Source of the DNA: Microbacterium sp. 2FI
GTDB lineage: Bacteria > Actinomycetota > Actinomycetes > Actinomycetales > Microbacteriaceae
Length of the DNA stretch: 64,000 bases
Direction of reading: 5' to 3'
Assembly (NCBI RefSeq): GCF_005502885.1
Contig: NZ_SCMR01000013.1
Location: 47,028 to 111,027, forward strand
Below the pieces are notes generated by a model that searched no databases, was not told the DNA's origin, and was given only the letters and a program-made list of their open reading frames with translations. Of the stretch, positions 25,816-34,652 are shown in pieces. The stretch's first letter is position 1; each line of letters opens with the position of its first letter. The position numbers and the translations under genes are program-made.

Positions 25816-28800
25816 GTGTCGAGCCAGGTGACGGGCGTCGGGGTTTCGAACGAAGGAGAGTTCGGAGCCAACGAGTGGCTCGTCGACGAGCTGTACGAGC
25901 AGTTCAAGATCGACAAGAACTCCGTCGACAAGGCGTGGTGGCCCATTCTCGAGGCCTACCACCCCGTCGACACCGAGTCGGGGTCGACGACACCCCCCGC
26001 GCAGGCTGCATCGCCGGCGGAGGCCGCGCCGGCAGCGCCGGTGTCGGAGGCGGCTCCACCCACCGCGACCGCGACCGAGCCGCACCCGGTCACCGCGCCC
26101 GTGCCGATCATCGGCGCACAGCCGGTGGCGCGGACGACCGCCCGCCCCGCCGCTCCTCAGCCGATCCCCGCGCAGGCGCCGAAGGCCGAGCCTGCGGCCG
26201 TCGCCGAAGCGGCCGAGGACAAGGTCACCGCCCTCAAGGGGATGCCGAAGACCCTCGCCGCGAACATGGACGAGTCGCTGACCGTCCCGACGGCGACGAG
26301 TGTGCGCACGGTCCCGGCCAAGCTCATGATCGACAACCGGATCGTGATCAACAACCACATGTCGCGCACACGCGGCGGCAAGGTGAGCTTCACGCACCTG
26401 ATCGGCTGGGCGCTCATCCAGGCGCTCAAGGAGTTCCCGAGCCAGAACGTCTTCTACGCCGAGATCGACGGCAAGCCGTCGGTCGTCGCGCCGGCGCACG
26501 TGAACCTCGGCATCGCGATCGACCTGCCCAAGCCCGACGGAACCCGCGCACTCCTCGTCCCGAGCATCAAGCGCGCCGACACCCTCAGCTTCGGCGAGTT
26601 CCTGGCCTCGTACGAGGACCTCGTCACGCGCGCCCGCGGCAACAAGCTGACCGCGGCCGACTTCCAGGGCACGACCCTGTCGCTGACGAACCCGGGCGGC
26701 ATCGGCACCGTGCACTCCGTTCCCCGCCTCATGAAGGGTCAGGGCTGCATCGTCGGCGCCGGCGCCCTCGAGTACCCGGCCGAGTTCCAGGGCGCGAGCG
26801 ACAAGACGCTCAACGAGCTCGCCATCGGCAAGACCATCACGCTCACGAGCACCTACGACCACCGCGTCATCCAGGGCGCGGGCTCGGGCGAGTTCCTCAA
26901 GAAGGTGCACGAACTGCTCATCGGGCAGCGCGGCTTCTACGACGACATCTTCGCGGCGCTTCGCATCCCGTACGCACCCATCCACTGGGCCGCCGACATC
27001 AACGTCGACCTCGCCGAGCGCGTCGACAAGCAGGCCCGCGTGCAGGAGCTCATCAACTCGTTCCGCGTGCGCGGCCACCTGATGGCCGACATCGACCCGC
27101 TCGAGTACGTCCAGCGCACCCACCCCGACCTCGAGATCGAGCAGCACGGACTGACCTTCTGGGATCTGGACCGCGAGTTCGTCACGGGCGGCTTCGGCGG
27201 CAAGCGCACCATGAAGCTGCGCGACATCCTCGGCGTCCTCCGCGACTCGTACTGCCGCACGACCGGCATCGAGTACATGCACATCCAGGACCCCGACCAG
27301 CGTCGGTGGTTCCAGGAGAACGTCGAGCAGAAGTACCAGAAGCCCGGCCACGACGAGCAGCTGCGCATCCTCGACAAGCTCCAGCAGGCCGAGGCCTTCG
27401 AGACCTTCCTGCAGACGAAGTACGTCGGCCAGAAGCGCTTCAGCCTCGAGGGCGGCGAGTCGCTCATCCCGCTGCTCGACGAGCTCCTCCAGGGCGCGGC
27501 CGAGGCGGGCCTCGAGGGCGCCGCGATCGGCATGGCCCACCGCGGCCGCCTGAACGTCCTGACCAACATCGCCGGGAAGACGTACGGACAGGTGTTCCGC
27601 GAGTTCGAGGGCTCGGTCGCCATCGGAAGCAAGCGCGGCTCCGGCGACGTGAAGTACCACCTCGGCACCGAGGGCACCTTCGTCGACGACCGCGGCGCCG
27701 AACTCCCGGTCTACCTCGCCGCCAACCCGTCGCATCTCGAGACCGTCGACGGCGTGCTCGAGGGCATCGTCCGCGCCAAGCAGGACCGCAAGCCCATCGG
27801 CACGTTCTCGTGGCTGCCCATCCTCGTGCACGGCGACGCTGCGTTCGCAGGGCAGGGCGTCGTGGTCGAGACGCTGCAGATGTCGCAGCTGCGCGGCTAT
27901 CGCACCGGCGGCACGATCCACGTGGTCGTCAACAACCAGGTCGGCTTCACCACCACGCCGACCGACGGTCGCAGCTCGGTCTACGCGACCGATGTCGCCA
28001 AGACCATCCAGGCGCCGATCTTCCACGTGAACGGCGACGATCCCGAAGCCGTGACCCGCGTGTCGCAGCTCGCGTTCGCGTACCGCGAGAAGTTCCACCG
28101 CGACGTCGTCATCGATCTCGTCTGCTACCGCCGCCGCGGCCACAACGAGGGCGACGACCCCTCGATGACCCAGCCGCTGATGACCAACCTCATCGAGGCG
28201 AAGCGCTCGGTGCGGCGCTTGTACACCGAGGCCCTCGTCGGCCGCGGCGACATCACCGAGGAAGAGTACGAGCAGGCCAAGCGCGACTTCCAGAACCGCC
28301 TCGAGATCGCCTTCGCCGAGACGCACGCGGCCGAGACCGGCACCTCGAACGTGGTGGATGCCGATGCCGAGGCGGCCGCCGAGCCGCCCGCAGGTGAGCC
28401 AGACACCACCGGTGTCGCCCGCGAGGTCGTGAACCTCATCGGCGACGCGTTCGTGAACAAGCCCGAGGGCTTCACCGTGCACGCGAAGCTGCAGCAGCTG
28501 CTCGACAAGCGCCTCGACATGAGCCGCAACGGGTCGATCGACTGGGCCTTCGGCGAACTGCTCGCATTCGGCTCGCTCCTGCTCGAGAAGACCAATGTGC
28601 GTCTCGCCGGCCAGGACTCGCGCCGCGGCACCTTCGTGCAGCGCCACTCGGTGCTGCACGATCGCGCGAACGGCCAGGAGTGGATCCCGCTCGCGAACCT
28701 CGGCGCCGATCAGGGCCGCTTCTGGGTCTACGACTCGTTCCTGAGCGAGTACGCCGCGATGGGCTTCGAGTACGGCTACTCCGTCGAGCGCGCCGACGCC

Positions 28801-29559
28801 CTCGTGCTGTGGGAAGCACAGTTCGGCGACTTCGCCAACGGCGCCCAGTCGGTCGTCGACGAGTTCATCTCGTCGGCCGACCAGAAGTGGGGCCAGCAAT
28901 CGAGTGTCGTGCTGCTGCTCCCCCACGGCTACGAGGGCCAAGGACCCGACCACTCCTCGGCCCGCATCGAGCGGTACCTGCAGATGTGCGCGCAGGACAA
29001 CATGACCGTTGCGCGCCCGTCGACGCCGGCATCCTATTTCCACCTTCTCCGCCGCCAGGCCTACGCGCGTCCGCGTCGCCCGCTGGTGGTCTTCACCCCG
29101 AAGGCGATGCTGCGGCTGCGCGGCGCGACGAGCCCCGTCGAGGAGTTCCTCTCGGGCAAGTTCGAGCCGGTCCTCGACGACAGCCGGGTCGCCGACAAGG
29201 CCGCCGTCAAGCGCGTGCTGCTGCACTCGGGCAAGATCCACTGGGATCTCCGCGCCGAGCTCGAGAAGAACCCGAACCCCGAGATCGCCCTCGTGCGCCT
29301 CGAGCAGTTCTACCCGGCTCCGATCGCCGAGCTCAACGCCGTCATCGACAGCTACCCGAACGCCCAGCTCGTCTGGGTGCAGGACGAGCCCGAGAACCAA
29401 GGTGCGTGGCCGTTCATCGCACTCGAGGTCGTCAAGCACCTGCACGGGCGAACGATCCGTCGCGTCTCGCGCGCCGCGGCTGCCTCGACTGCGACCGGCT
29501 CGCCGAAGGTGCACGCGATCGAGCAGGCAGCGATCATGCAGAAGGCGCTGACCCTCTAG
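25816..29559 (+). CDS. kgd: Multifunctional 2-oxoglutarate metabolism enzyme (Kgd/OdhA)
   Basis: A 1247-residue enzyme combining functions that are separate in most bacteria: E1 2-oxoglutarate dehydrogenase/decarboxylase and an E2-type succinyltransferase core. The N-terminal helix is ANEWLVDELYEQFKIDKNSVDKAWWPILE. An Ala/Pro linker follows, then the E2-like domain (HMSRTRGGKVSFTHLIGWAL; active-site segment TYDHRVIQGAGSGEF), and from about residue 400 the thiamin-diphosphate E1 part (GMAHRGRLNVL, HLGTEGTF, TGGTIHVVVNNQVGFTT, RRRGHNEGDDPS). It feeds the TCA cycle and is normally controlled by GarA/OdhI, not seen here. The GTG at 25816 gives the start MSSQVTGVGV; AAAGCAGG is a possible ribosome-binding site. 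A -10-like TACGCT at 25734-25739 would give a leader of about 70 bases. Confidence 0.96.
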   Translation: MSSQVTGVGVSNEGEFGANEWLVDELYEQFKIDKNSVDKAWWPILEAYHPVDTESGSTTPPAQAASPAEAAPAAPVSEAAPPTATATEPHPVTAPVPIIGAQPVARTTARPAAPQPIPAQAPKAEPAAVAEAAEDKVTALKGMPKTLAANMDESLTVPTATSVRTVPAKLMIDNRIVINNHMSRTRGGKVSFTHLIGWALIQALKEFPSQNVFYAEIDGKPSVVAPAHVNLGIAIDLPKPDGTRALLVPSIKRADTLSFGEFLASYEDLVTRARGNKLTAADFQGTTLSLTNPGGIGTVHSVPRLMKGQGCIVGAGALEYPAEFQGASDKTLNELAIGKTITLTSTYDHRVIQGAGSGEFLKKVHELLIGQRGFYDDIFAALRIPYAPIHWAADINVDLAERVDKQARVQELINSFRVRGHLMADIDPLEYVQRTHPDLEIEQHGLTFWDLDREFVTGGFGGKRTMKLRDILGVLRDSYCRTTGIEYMHIQDPDQRRWFQENVEQKYQKPGHDEQLRILDKLQQAEAFETFLQTKYVGQKRFSLEGGESLIPLLDELLQGAAEAGLEGAAIGMAHRGRLNVLTNIAGKTYGQVFREFEGSVAIGSKRGSGDVKYHLGTEGTFVDDRGAELPVYLAANPSHLETVDGVLEGIVRAKQDRKPIGTFSWLPILVHGDAAFAGQGVVVETLQMSQLRGYRTGGTIHVVVNNQVGFTTTPTDGRSSVYATDVAKTIQAPIFHVNGDDPEAVTRVSQLAFAYREKFHRDVVIDLVCYRRRGHNEGDDPSMTQPLMTNLIEAKRSVRRLYTEALVGRGDITEEEYEQAKRDFQNRLEIAFAETHAAETGTSNVVDADAEAAAEPPAGEPDTTGVAREVVNLIGDAFVNKPEGFTVHAKLQQLLDKRLDMSRNGSIDWAFGELLAFGSLLLEKTNVRLAGQDSRRGTFVQRHSVLHDRANGQEWIPLANLGADQGRFWVYDSFLSEYAAMGFEYGYSVERADALVLWEAQFGDFANGAQSVVDEFISSADQKWGQQSSVVLLLPHGYEGQGPDHSSARIERYLQMCAQDNMTVARPSTPASYFHLLRRQAYARPRRPLVVFTPKAMLRLRGATSPVEEFLSGKFEPVLDDSRVADKAAVKRVLLHSGKIHWDLRAELEKNPNPEIALVRLEQFYPAPIAELNAVIDSYPNAQLVWVQDEPENQGAWPFIALEVVKHLHGRTIRRVSRAAAASTATGSPKVHAIEQAAIMQKALTL

Positions 29560-29572
29560 CTTTCGCGACGTT

Positions 29573-29653
29573 CCGAAAACCTGCTCGGTGACGGCGACAC
29601 GCCGCATCCGGACGCCGCTCGGCGGCGTGTCGGATCACCGGGCAGGTTTTCGG
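29573..29653. terminator. 81-bp two-stage hairpin between convergent kgd and glpD
   Basis: The outer arms are 29573-29591 and 29635-29653, 19 bases each with one G-U-compatible difference; they begin CCGAAAACCTGC. The inner arms GACACGCCGC (29596-29605) and GCGGCGTGTC (29622-29631) are exact. The A-tract on the left and T-tract on the right suit a bidirectional terminator. Confidence 0.78.
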
Positions 29654-29667
29654 CGCCCCGACGCGGG

Positions 29668-31227
29668 TCAGATCGGGTCGACGCCGGCACGGGCGAACGC
29701 CGCAGCCGCGGCATCCGTCGACGATTCGCGATCGGCTGCGACGAGCCCGAGGCGCGTGCGCCGATCGAGCAGGTCAGAGACGCTGAGCGCGCCCTCGACG
29801 GCGACGCCCCAGTGCAGCTCCTGCGCGGTGACGCCGCACGCGGCGGCGGGCCCGTCGGGGAGTCCTGCGGCGAACGGGGCCTCGGCGCCGTAGCGACGCA
29901 CGAGACGGGATGCCGCGGCGATCTCGCCCAGCCGATGGCGCGGCCAGGCTCCCACGAGCGGGATGCCGCGCGTCCGGCACGAGGCCGCATCACGGCCGTC
30001 GAGCCGGCTCACGGCAACCACGTCGACGGCATCCTGGGCCATCCGGCGGTAGGTCGTGAGCTTTCCGCCGACGACGCTCAGCACACCCGACGACGACGCG
30101 ACGATCGCGTGGCGTCTGGACAGGTCGCTCGTCTCGTCCGACGCCGTGGCGCCGTCCAGCAGCGGGCGCAGGCCGGCGAAGGTCGCGATCACATCGGAAC
30201 GGTCGAGCGGATGCCGCAGCACGGTGTTGACGGTCGCCAACAGCATCTCGATCTCGGGCTCGGTCGCATGCGGCACATCGGGGATGGGTCCGTCGGCGGG
30301 CACATCGGTGATCCCGATGTAGGTCCGGCCGTGCTGTGCGGGGAGCGTGAAGACGAAGCGGCTCGAAGACCCCGGCACGGGCACCGTGAGCGAGGCTTCG
30401 GATCCGCCGAGTCGATCCGATGCCACCACGAGGTGCGTGCCGCGGCTCGGCCGCAGCCGCAGCGCGTGATCGAGCTCGCCTGCCCATACCCCGGTCGCGC
30501 TGACGACCGCGCGGGCGCGCACCGCGATTTCCGAGCCGGTGAGCACATCGCGCAGCACCGCACCCTCCCCCGCGGCCGAGACCGCCTCGACGCGGGTGAG
30601 CACCGAAGCGCCGTAGCCGGCGGCGGTGCGCGCGATCGCCACCACCAGGCGCGCGTCGTCGATGAGCTGTCCGTCCCACCCGCGCACCGCGCCCTGAAGG
30701 GCCGCGGGGTCGACAGCGGGGACGAGCCGCAGCGTCTCGCGGCGGCCGATGACCCCTGGCGAGTGCAGGACGACTCCCGGAGTGCCGACGAAGCGGCGGA
30801 GTCCGTCGCCGAGACCGTAGCCGAGACTGAGGTATGCGCCGCGCGACATATGTCCGGGCGCATACAGCGGCACGACCTGGGGAAGTGCCCTCGTGAGGTG
30901 CGGGGCGAGCCGCGTCATGAGCAGATGCCGCTCGGCGGCGCTCTCGTGGGCGATCCCCAGCTGTCCGGATGCGAGGTACCGGAGGCCTCCGTGCACGAGC
31001 TTCGAGCTCCACCTGCTCGTGCCGTGGGCGAGATCACCTCGTTCGACGAGCACGGTGCGCAGGCCCCGGCTCGCGGCATCCAGCGCGATCCCCGCCCCCG
31101 TGGCGCCGCCGCCGATCACGAGCACGTCAACGACGGGGTCTGCCGCGAGCGCGTCGAGCTCACGCGATCGTCGCGAGGCGTTGAGCGCCGACGGATGGGG
31201 CGTCCGCCCCACGATGGAGACCGTCAC
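29668..31227 (-). CDS. glpD: Aerobic glycerol-3-phosphate dehydrogenase
   Basis: A 519-residue FAD enzyme that oxidises sn-glycerol-3-phosphate to dihydroxyacetone phosphate at the membrane, passing electrons to quinone. The FAD dinucleotide-binding motif VLVIGGGATGAGIALDAASRG begins near residue 35, followed by ERGDLAHGTSRWSSKLVHGGLRYL, the strongly conserved GlpD block. GKLTTYRRMAQDAVD precedes the C-terminal cap. The GTG at 31227 overlaps the TetR stop by 4 bases (GTGA), so translation is coupled to the regulator. An upstream in-frame extension inside the tetR gene is not used. The product DHAP is the precursor expected by the alkyl-DHAP-synthase-like enzyme across the divergent promoter. 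Confidence 0.94.
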   Translation of the reverse strand: MTVSIVGRTPHPSALNASRRSRELDALAADPVVDVLVIGGGATGAGIALDAASRGLRTVLVERGDLAHGTSRWSSKLVHGGLRYLASGQLGIAHESAAERHLLMTRLAPHLTRALPQVVPLYAPGHMSRGAYLSLGYGLGDGLRRFVGTPGVVLHSPGVIGRRETLRLVPAVDPAALQGAVRGWDGQLIDDARLVVAIARTAAGYGASVLTRVEAVSAAGEGAVLRDVLTGSEIAVRARAVVSATGVWAGELDHALRLRPSRGTHLVVASDRLGGSEASLTVPVPGSSSRFVFTLPAQHGRTYIGITDVPADGPIPDVPHATEPEIEMLLATVNTVLRHPLDRSDVIATFAGLRPLLDGATASDETSDLSRRHAIVASSSGVLSVVGGKLTTYRRMAQDAVDVVAVSRLDGRDAASCRTRGIPLVGAWPRHRLGEIAAASRLVRRYGAEAPFAAGLPDGPAAACGVTAQELHWGVAVEGALSVSDLLDRRTRLGLVAADRESSTDAAAAAFARAGVDPI

Positions 31228-31799
31228 GGCGCGTCCTGCCCGAGATATCCGCGCAGCGCCTGAGCGAGCTCGTCGCGCCATTCATCCGCAGACAGCCACT
31301 CCGCGACGAGCGGCGAGGACTGCACCGCCGACTGCGCGATGAGGAGCACCATCGCCGCGAGCGCGGCCGGTTCGCCCTCTCGGATCCACGCAGCAGCCTG
31401 CCCGGCGGCGATGCCGTCCGACAGCCGCGCATGGATCGCGCGCTGGCTGGTGCCGAGCCGCTCGAGGATGTAGCGGGCGAACAGCTCGGGATCGGTCTCG
31501 CGCAGGCGCTCGACGAGCGGCATCCGCCGGATTCCGTCGGCGGTGTCGACGAGGACCGCGACGAAGTCGTCGAGGTCGCTGGGCCCGGTCGTCGCCGGCA
31601 GCACGGCGAGGAGCTCGCGGGTGACCAGGGCGGCGAACACCGACTGCGCGTCGGGCCAGTAGCGATAGAGCGTCTGGCGGGCGATGCCGCAGCGCCGCGC
31701 GATGTCGGATGCCGTCGTGCGCCGGATCCCGTGGGCGAGAACCTCGACGAGGGCAGCGTCGAGAATCGCGTTCTCGGTGTCGGGGGCGCCTTCGGCCAT
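31224..31799 (-). CDS. TetR family transcriptional regulator
   Basis: A 191-residue one-component repressor. The DNA-binding helix-turn-helix is at about residues 29-49 (TTASDIARRCGIARQTLYRYWPD). The ligand domain has no assignable specificity; a lipid or acyl-CoA ligand would fit the neighbours. It is transcribed with glpD and divergently from the flavoprotein/kinase pair, so it is the likely regulator of the whole locus. The ATG at 31799 is 6 bases after TATGGT (31806-31811, minus strand), which suggests a leaderless, possibly autoregulated transcript. Confidence 0.92.
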   Translation of the reverse strand: MAEGAPDTENAILDAALVEVLAHGIRRTTASDIARRCGIARQTLYRYWPDAQSVFAALVTRELLAVLPATTGPSDLDDFVAVLVDTADGIRRMPLVERLRETDPELFARYILERLGTSQRAIHARLSDGIAAGQAAAWIREGEPAALAAMVLLIAQSAVQSSPLVAEWLSADEWRDELAQALRGYLGQDAP

Positions 31800-31833
31800 G
31801 TGACAACCATACAGAATGTGTCATACTGTCGCC
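31800..31833. promoter_or_regulatory. Divergent overlapping promoters and candidate TetR operator
   Basis: Rightward: -35-like GTGACA (31800-31805), 16 bases, -10 CATACT (31822-31827), 6 bases to the ATG at 31834. Leftward: TATGGT at 31806-31811, 6 bases to the ATG at 31799. The inverted pair TGACA (31801-31805) and TGTCA (31819-31823) spans both and could be the operator. Confidence 0.55.
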
Positions 31834-33501
31834 ATGTCTGCGACGAAGCCGGCGAGCTCCGACGATTCCTCCGCCCCCGAGCTGCCGACCCCGCGCTCGC
31901 GCTCCGCGTGGGACGCGTGGGGCACGGAGCCGGCGCATCTCCCGGCCGCCGCCCGTACCGTGGTGGCGACGCTCCTCCCCGGCAAGGCGCATCCGGTGTC
32001 GCGGCGCCGGCGACCGATTCTCACTCCGTCGGCCCTCCCCGACGCCGACCTCGCTGCGCTCGGAGCCCTCGTCGGCGAGGCCAACGCCACCCGCGACGAC
32101 GACGTCCGGATGCTGCATCTCGGAGGCAAGAGCACGCCCGATCTCCTCCGCCGTCGGCTCGACGACCCGCAGACCGCGCCCGACGCGATCATCGCGCCCG
32201 CGGACCACTCCGAGATCGCCGCGGTACTGGCCGCATGCGACGCGCGCGGGATCGCCGTCGTCCCGTTCGGCGGCGGCACCTCGGTCGTCGGCGGCGTCGA
32301 TCCGGAATCCGGCGCGCACCGCGCGGTCGTCGCACTCGATCTCGCGCGCACGGCCGCGCTCCTCGCGCTCGACGAATCGTCGCGGCTCGCGACCTTCGGC
32401 GCCGGAACGACCGGACCCCAGGCCGAGGAGCTCCTCGCCGCGCACGGCTGGACGCTCGGCCATTTCCCGCAGAGCTTCGCCTACGCCTCGCTCGGCGGCT
32501 ACGCCGCGACGCGCTCGAGCGGGCAGGCATCGCGGGGCTACGGGCGCTTCGACGATCTCGTGCATGCACTGCGGATCGCGACGCCGGCCGGCGACCTCGA
32601 GCTCGGCCGTGCGCCCGCGAGCGCTGCCGGCCCCGACCTTCGGCAGCTGTTCCTGGGATCCGAAGGGGCATTCGGCGTGCTCACCGAGGTGACCGTGCGC
32701 ATCCGGCCGATTCCGGCGGCCACCGCCTACGGCGCCTGGACCTTCCCCGACTTCCGCTCGGGCGCAGACGCCGTCCGCGAGGCGACGCAGCGCGGCATCC
32801 GTCCCACCGTCCTCCGGTTGAGCGACGAACCCGAGACGCGCGTCAATGCGATGCTCGGCGGGCACCTGACCCGAACGCGCGGCGCTCTCGCCGTCGCCAC
32901 GTGCGAGGGCGAGACCGACCGGGATGCCGCTGAGACGCTCGCCGCCCTCGACGCCGTCTTCGCCGCGCACGGCGCGAAGTCGCGCGGCGCGGAGCCCGCC
33001 CGATCGTGGGAGCGCGGCCGCTTCGCCTCGCCCGCCCTGCGCGACAGCCTGCTCGACATCGGCGTCCTGGCCGAGACCCTCGAGACGGCGACGACGTGGG
33101 CGAACCTGCTCCTCCTCAAGAGCGCCGTCACGGACGCCCTCACGGCGAGCCTGGCCGCCCGCGGCACGAAGCCGATCGTGATGTGCCATATCTCGCACGT
33201 GTATCCCGCGGGGGCGTCGCTGTACTTCACTGTCGTGTCGGCCCTCACCGCCGATCCCCAGGCGCAATGGGCGGACGCGAAGGATGCCGCCTCCCAGGCG
33301 ATCGGCGAGGCCGGCGGCACCATCACGCACCATCACGCGGTCGGCCGCGACCACCGCCCGTATCTCGAGGCCGAGATCGGCACCCTGGGCACCGAGATCC
33401 TGCGCGCCGTCAAGAGCGTCGTGGATCCGCGGGGGATCATGAACCCGGGAGCGCTCGTCGTCCCAGCGGCAGTTCTCCATAGCGGGGAACCGAACGCATG
33501 A
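31834..33501 (+). CDS. Alkyl-DHAP synthase-like FAD-binding oxidase
   Basis: A 555-residue flavoprotein of the vanillyl-alcohol-oxidase/FAD_binding_4 fold. The FAD loop is VVPFGGGTSVVGGVD, and later segments LGHFPQSFAYASLGGYAATRSSGQASRGYG and LFLGSEGAFGVLTEVT match the alkyldihydroxyacetonephosphate synthase (AGPS) group. The segment ITHHHAVGRDH holds the HHH triplet of the AGPS active site. AGPS replaces the acyl chain of acyl-DHAP with a fatty alcohol to make an ether bond. Whether this bacterial homologue makes ether lipids is unproven. It corresponds by neighbourhood to M. tuberculosis Rv2251. The ATG overlaps nothing and is 6 bases after a -10 box; the stop overlaps the kinase start (ATGA). 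Confidence 0.85.
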   Translation: MSATKPASSDDSSAPELPTPRSRSAWDAWGTEPAHLPAAARTVVATLLPGKAHPVSRRRRPILTPSALPDADLAALGALVGEANATRDDDVRMLHLGGKSTPDLLRRRLDDPQTAPDAIIAPADHSEIAAVLAACDARGIAVVPFGGGTSVVGGVDPESGAHRAVVALDLARTAALLALDESSRLATFGAGTTGPQAEELLAAHGWTLGHFPQSFAYASLGGYAATRSSGQASRGYGRFDDLVHALRIATPAGDLELGRAPASAAGPDLRQLFLGSEGAFGVLTEVTVRIRPIPAATAYGAWTFPDFRSGADAVREATQRGIRPTVLRLSDEPETRVNAMLGGHLTRTRGALAVATCEGETDRDAAETLAALDAVFAAHGAKSRGAEPARSWERGRFASPALRDSLLDIGVLAETLETATTWANLLLLKSAVTDALTASLAARGTKPIVMCHISHVYPAGASLYFTVVSALTADPQAQWADAKDAASQAIGEAGGTITHHHAVGRDHRPYLEAEIGTLGTEILRAVKSVVDPRGIMNPGALVVPAAVLHSGEPNA

Positions 33502-34403
33502 AGCTGGCACTCCTGACGAATCCCGCCGCCCGTTCCGGTGCGCACACGGGAGCGGCGATGGAGGCGGCCGAGCACCTGCGCGCGCACGGCGTGCAGACGA
33601 GCATCGTCAGCGGTGGCAGCGCCGCGGAATCCAGCGCGCTGCTGCGGACCGCGATCGACCTCGGCGTCGACGCGGTCGCGGTATCGGGCGGCGACGGCAC
33701 GGTAAACCTCGCGATCCAGGAGCTCGCCGGCACCGGCATCCCTCTCGGCATCATCCCCGCCGGCACCGGCAACGACTTCGCCACGGCGCTCGGGCTTCGC
33801 CAGATGGATGCCGCAGCCGCCGCCGCCGCGATCGTGACGGGCTCGACCCGGACGATCGACCTGGCACGCGTCACGCGCGAGGACGGATCGACCGCGTTCT
33901 ACGGCAGCGTCCTCGCAAGCGGATTCGATTCGAAGGTGAACGACCGCGCCAACGCGATGCGCTGGCCGCGCGGCGGGTCGCGCTACAACATCGCGATCCT
34001 GATCGAGTTCCTGACCCTCGCAGGCATTCCCTACGAGATCGAGGCCGTGCTGGCGGACGGCACGACCGAGCGCTTCACGGGCGACCGGGTGATGGCGACC
34101 GTCGGCAACGGCACCAGCTACGGCGGTGGCATTCCGATCTGTCCCGACGCGGACGTCGAAGACGGTCTGCTCGACCTCATCCTCGTGCGCCCGGCGGGGC
34201 GGCTGCGACTGCTGCGCCTGCTGCCACGCGTCTACCGGGGCACGCATACGAGTCTCGAAGAGGTGACGACGCGACGCGTGCGCTCGGTGCGGCTCTCGGC
34301 GCCGGGGGTGACCGCCTACGCGGACGGAGATCCGATCGGCGCGTTGCCGCTCACGATCGATGTCGTCCCGCGCTCGCTGACGGTGTTCGCGCCGCAGCCC
34401 TGA
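33498..34403 (+). CDS. Diacylglycerol kinase-like lipid kinase
   Basis: A 301-residue lipid kinase of the DAGK catalytic family (YegS/DgkB/Rv2252 group). It phosphorylates diacylglycerol or a related lipid with ATP. The nucleotide-binding motif VSGGDGTVN covers residues 62-70, followed by PLGIIPAGTGNDFATALG. The C-terminal beta domain contains NGTSYGGGIPICPDADVEDGLLDL and AYADGDPIG, conserved in the family. Coupling to the flavoprotein through the ATGA overlap at 33498-33501 points to a shared lipid pathway. It converges with rsrA, with only 6 bases between the stops. Confidence 0.92.
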   Translation: MKLALLTNPAARSGAHTGAAMEAAEHLRAHGVQTSIVSGGSAAESSALLRTAIDLGVDAVAVSGGDGTVNLAIQELAGTGIPLGIIPAGTGNDFATALGLRQMDAAAAAAAIVTGSTRTIDLARVTREDGSTAFYGSVLASGFDSKVNDRANAMRWPRGGSRYNIAILIEFLTLAGIPYEIEAVLADGTTERFTGDRVMATVGNGTSYGGGIPICPDADVEDGLLDLILVRPAGRLRLLRLLPRVYRGTHTSLEEVTTRRVRSVRLSAPGVTAYADGDPIGALPLTIDVVPRSLTVFAPQP

Positions 34404-34409
34404 CGAGGC

Positions 34410-34652
34410 TCAGTGCGCGGCCTGGACCGCCCGCAGCTTCGCGAGAACCTGATCGCGCAGCTCTTCGGGAGCGCTCTCCTTGCACGCGCGCGCGACCACC
34501 TCGGTGAGGGTGCGCGACACGAGGGCCTCATCGCGGCATCCGGGGCAGTGCTCCAGGTGCTCGGCGATGTCGGCGTGCTGGGTCTTGCACACCTCGTTGC
34601 GCAGGTACTCCTCGAGGTCTCGCCGCGCCTTGTCGCAGCCGCAGTCGGTCAT
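34410..34652 (-). CDS. rsrA: Zinc-binding anti-sigma factor (RsrA/RshA type)
   Basis: An 80-residue redox-sensitive anti-sigma factor expected to hold the neighbouring SigH inactive until disulfide stress. The ZAS motif is H32-x3-C36-x2-C39 (HLEHCPGC), with the N-terminal cysteines C4 and C6 giving the remaining zinc ligand. The size is typical of the mycothiol-system anti-sigma factors of actinobacteria. Its ATG overlaps the sigma stop by 4 bases (34649-34652), so the pair is made in balanced amounts. Confidence 0.94.
   Translation of the reverse strand: MTDCGCDKARRDLEEYLRNEVCKTQHADIAEHLEHCPGCRDEALVSRTLTEVVARACKESAPEELRDQVLAKLRAVQAAH

Noticed and set aside
25483..29607. 1374-codon open frame opposite kgd
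   Set aside because: Its translation is a repetitive Val/Leu/Glu/Arg mirror of the kgd coding frame with no domain; kgd on the other strand is unmistakable.
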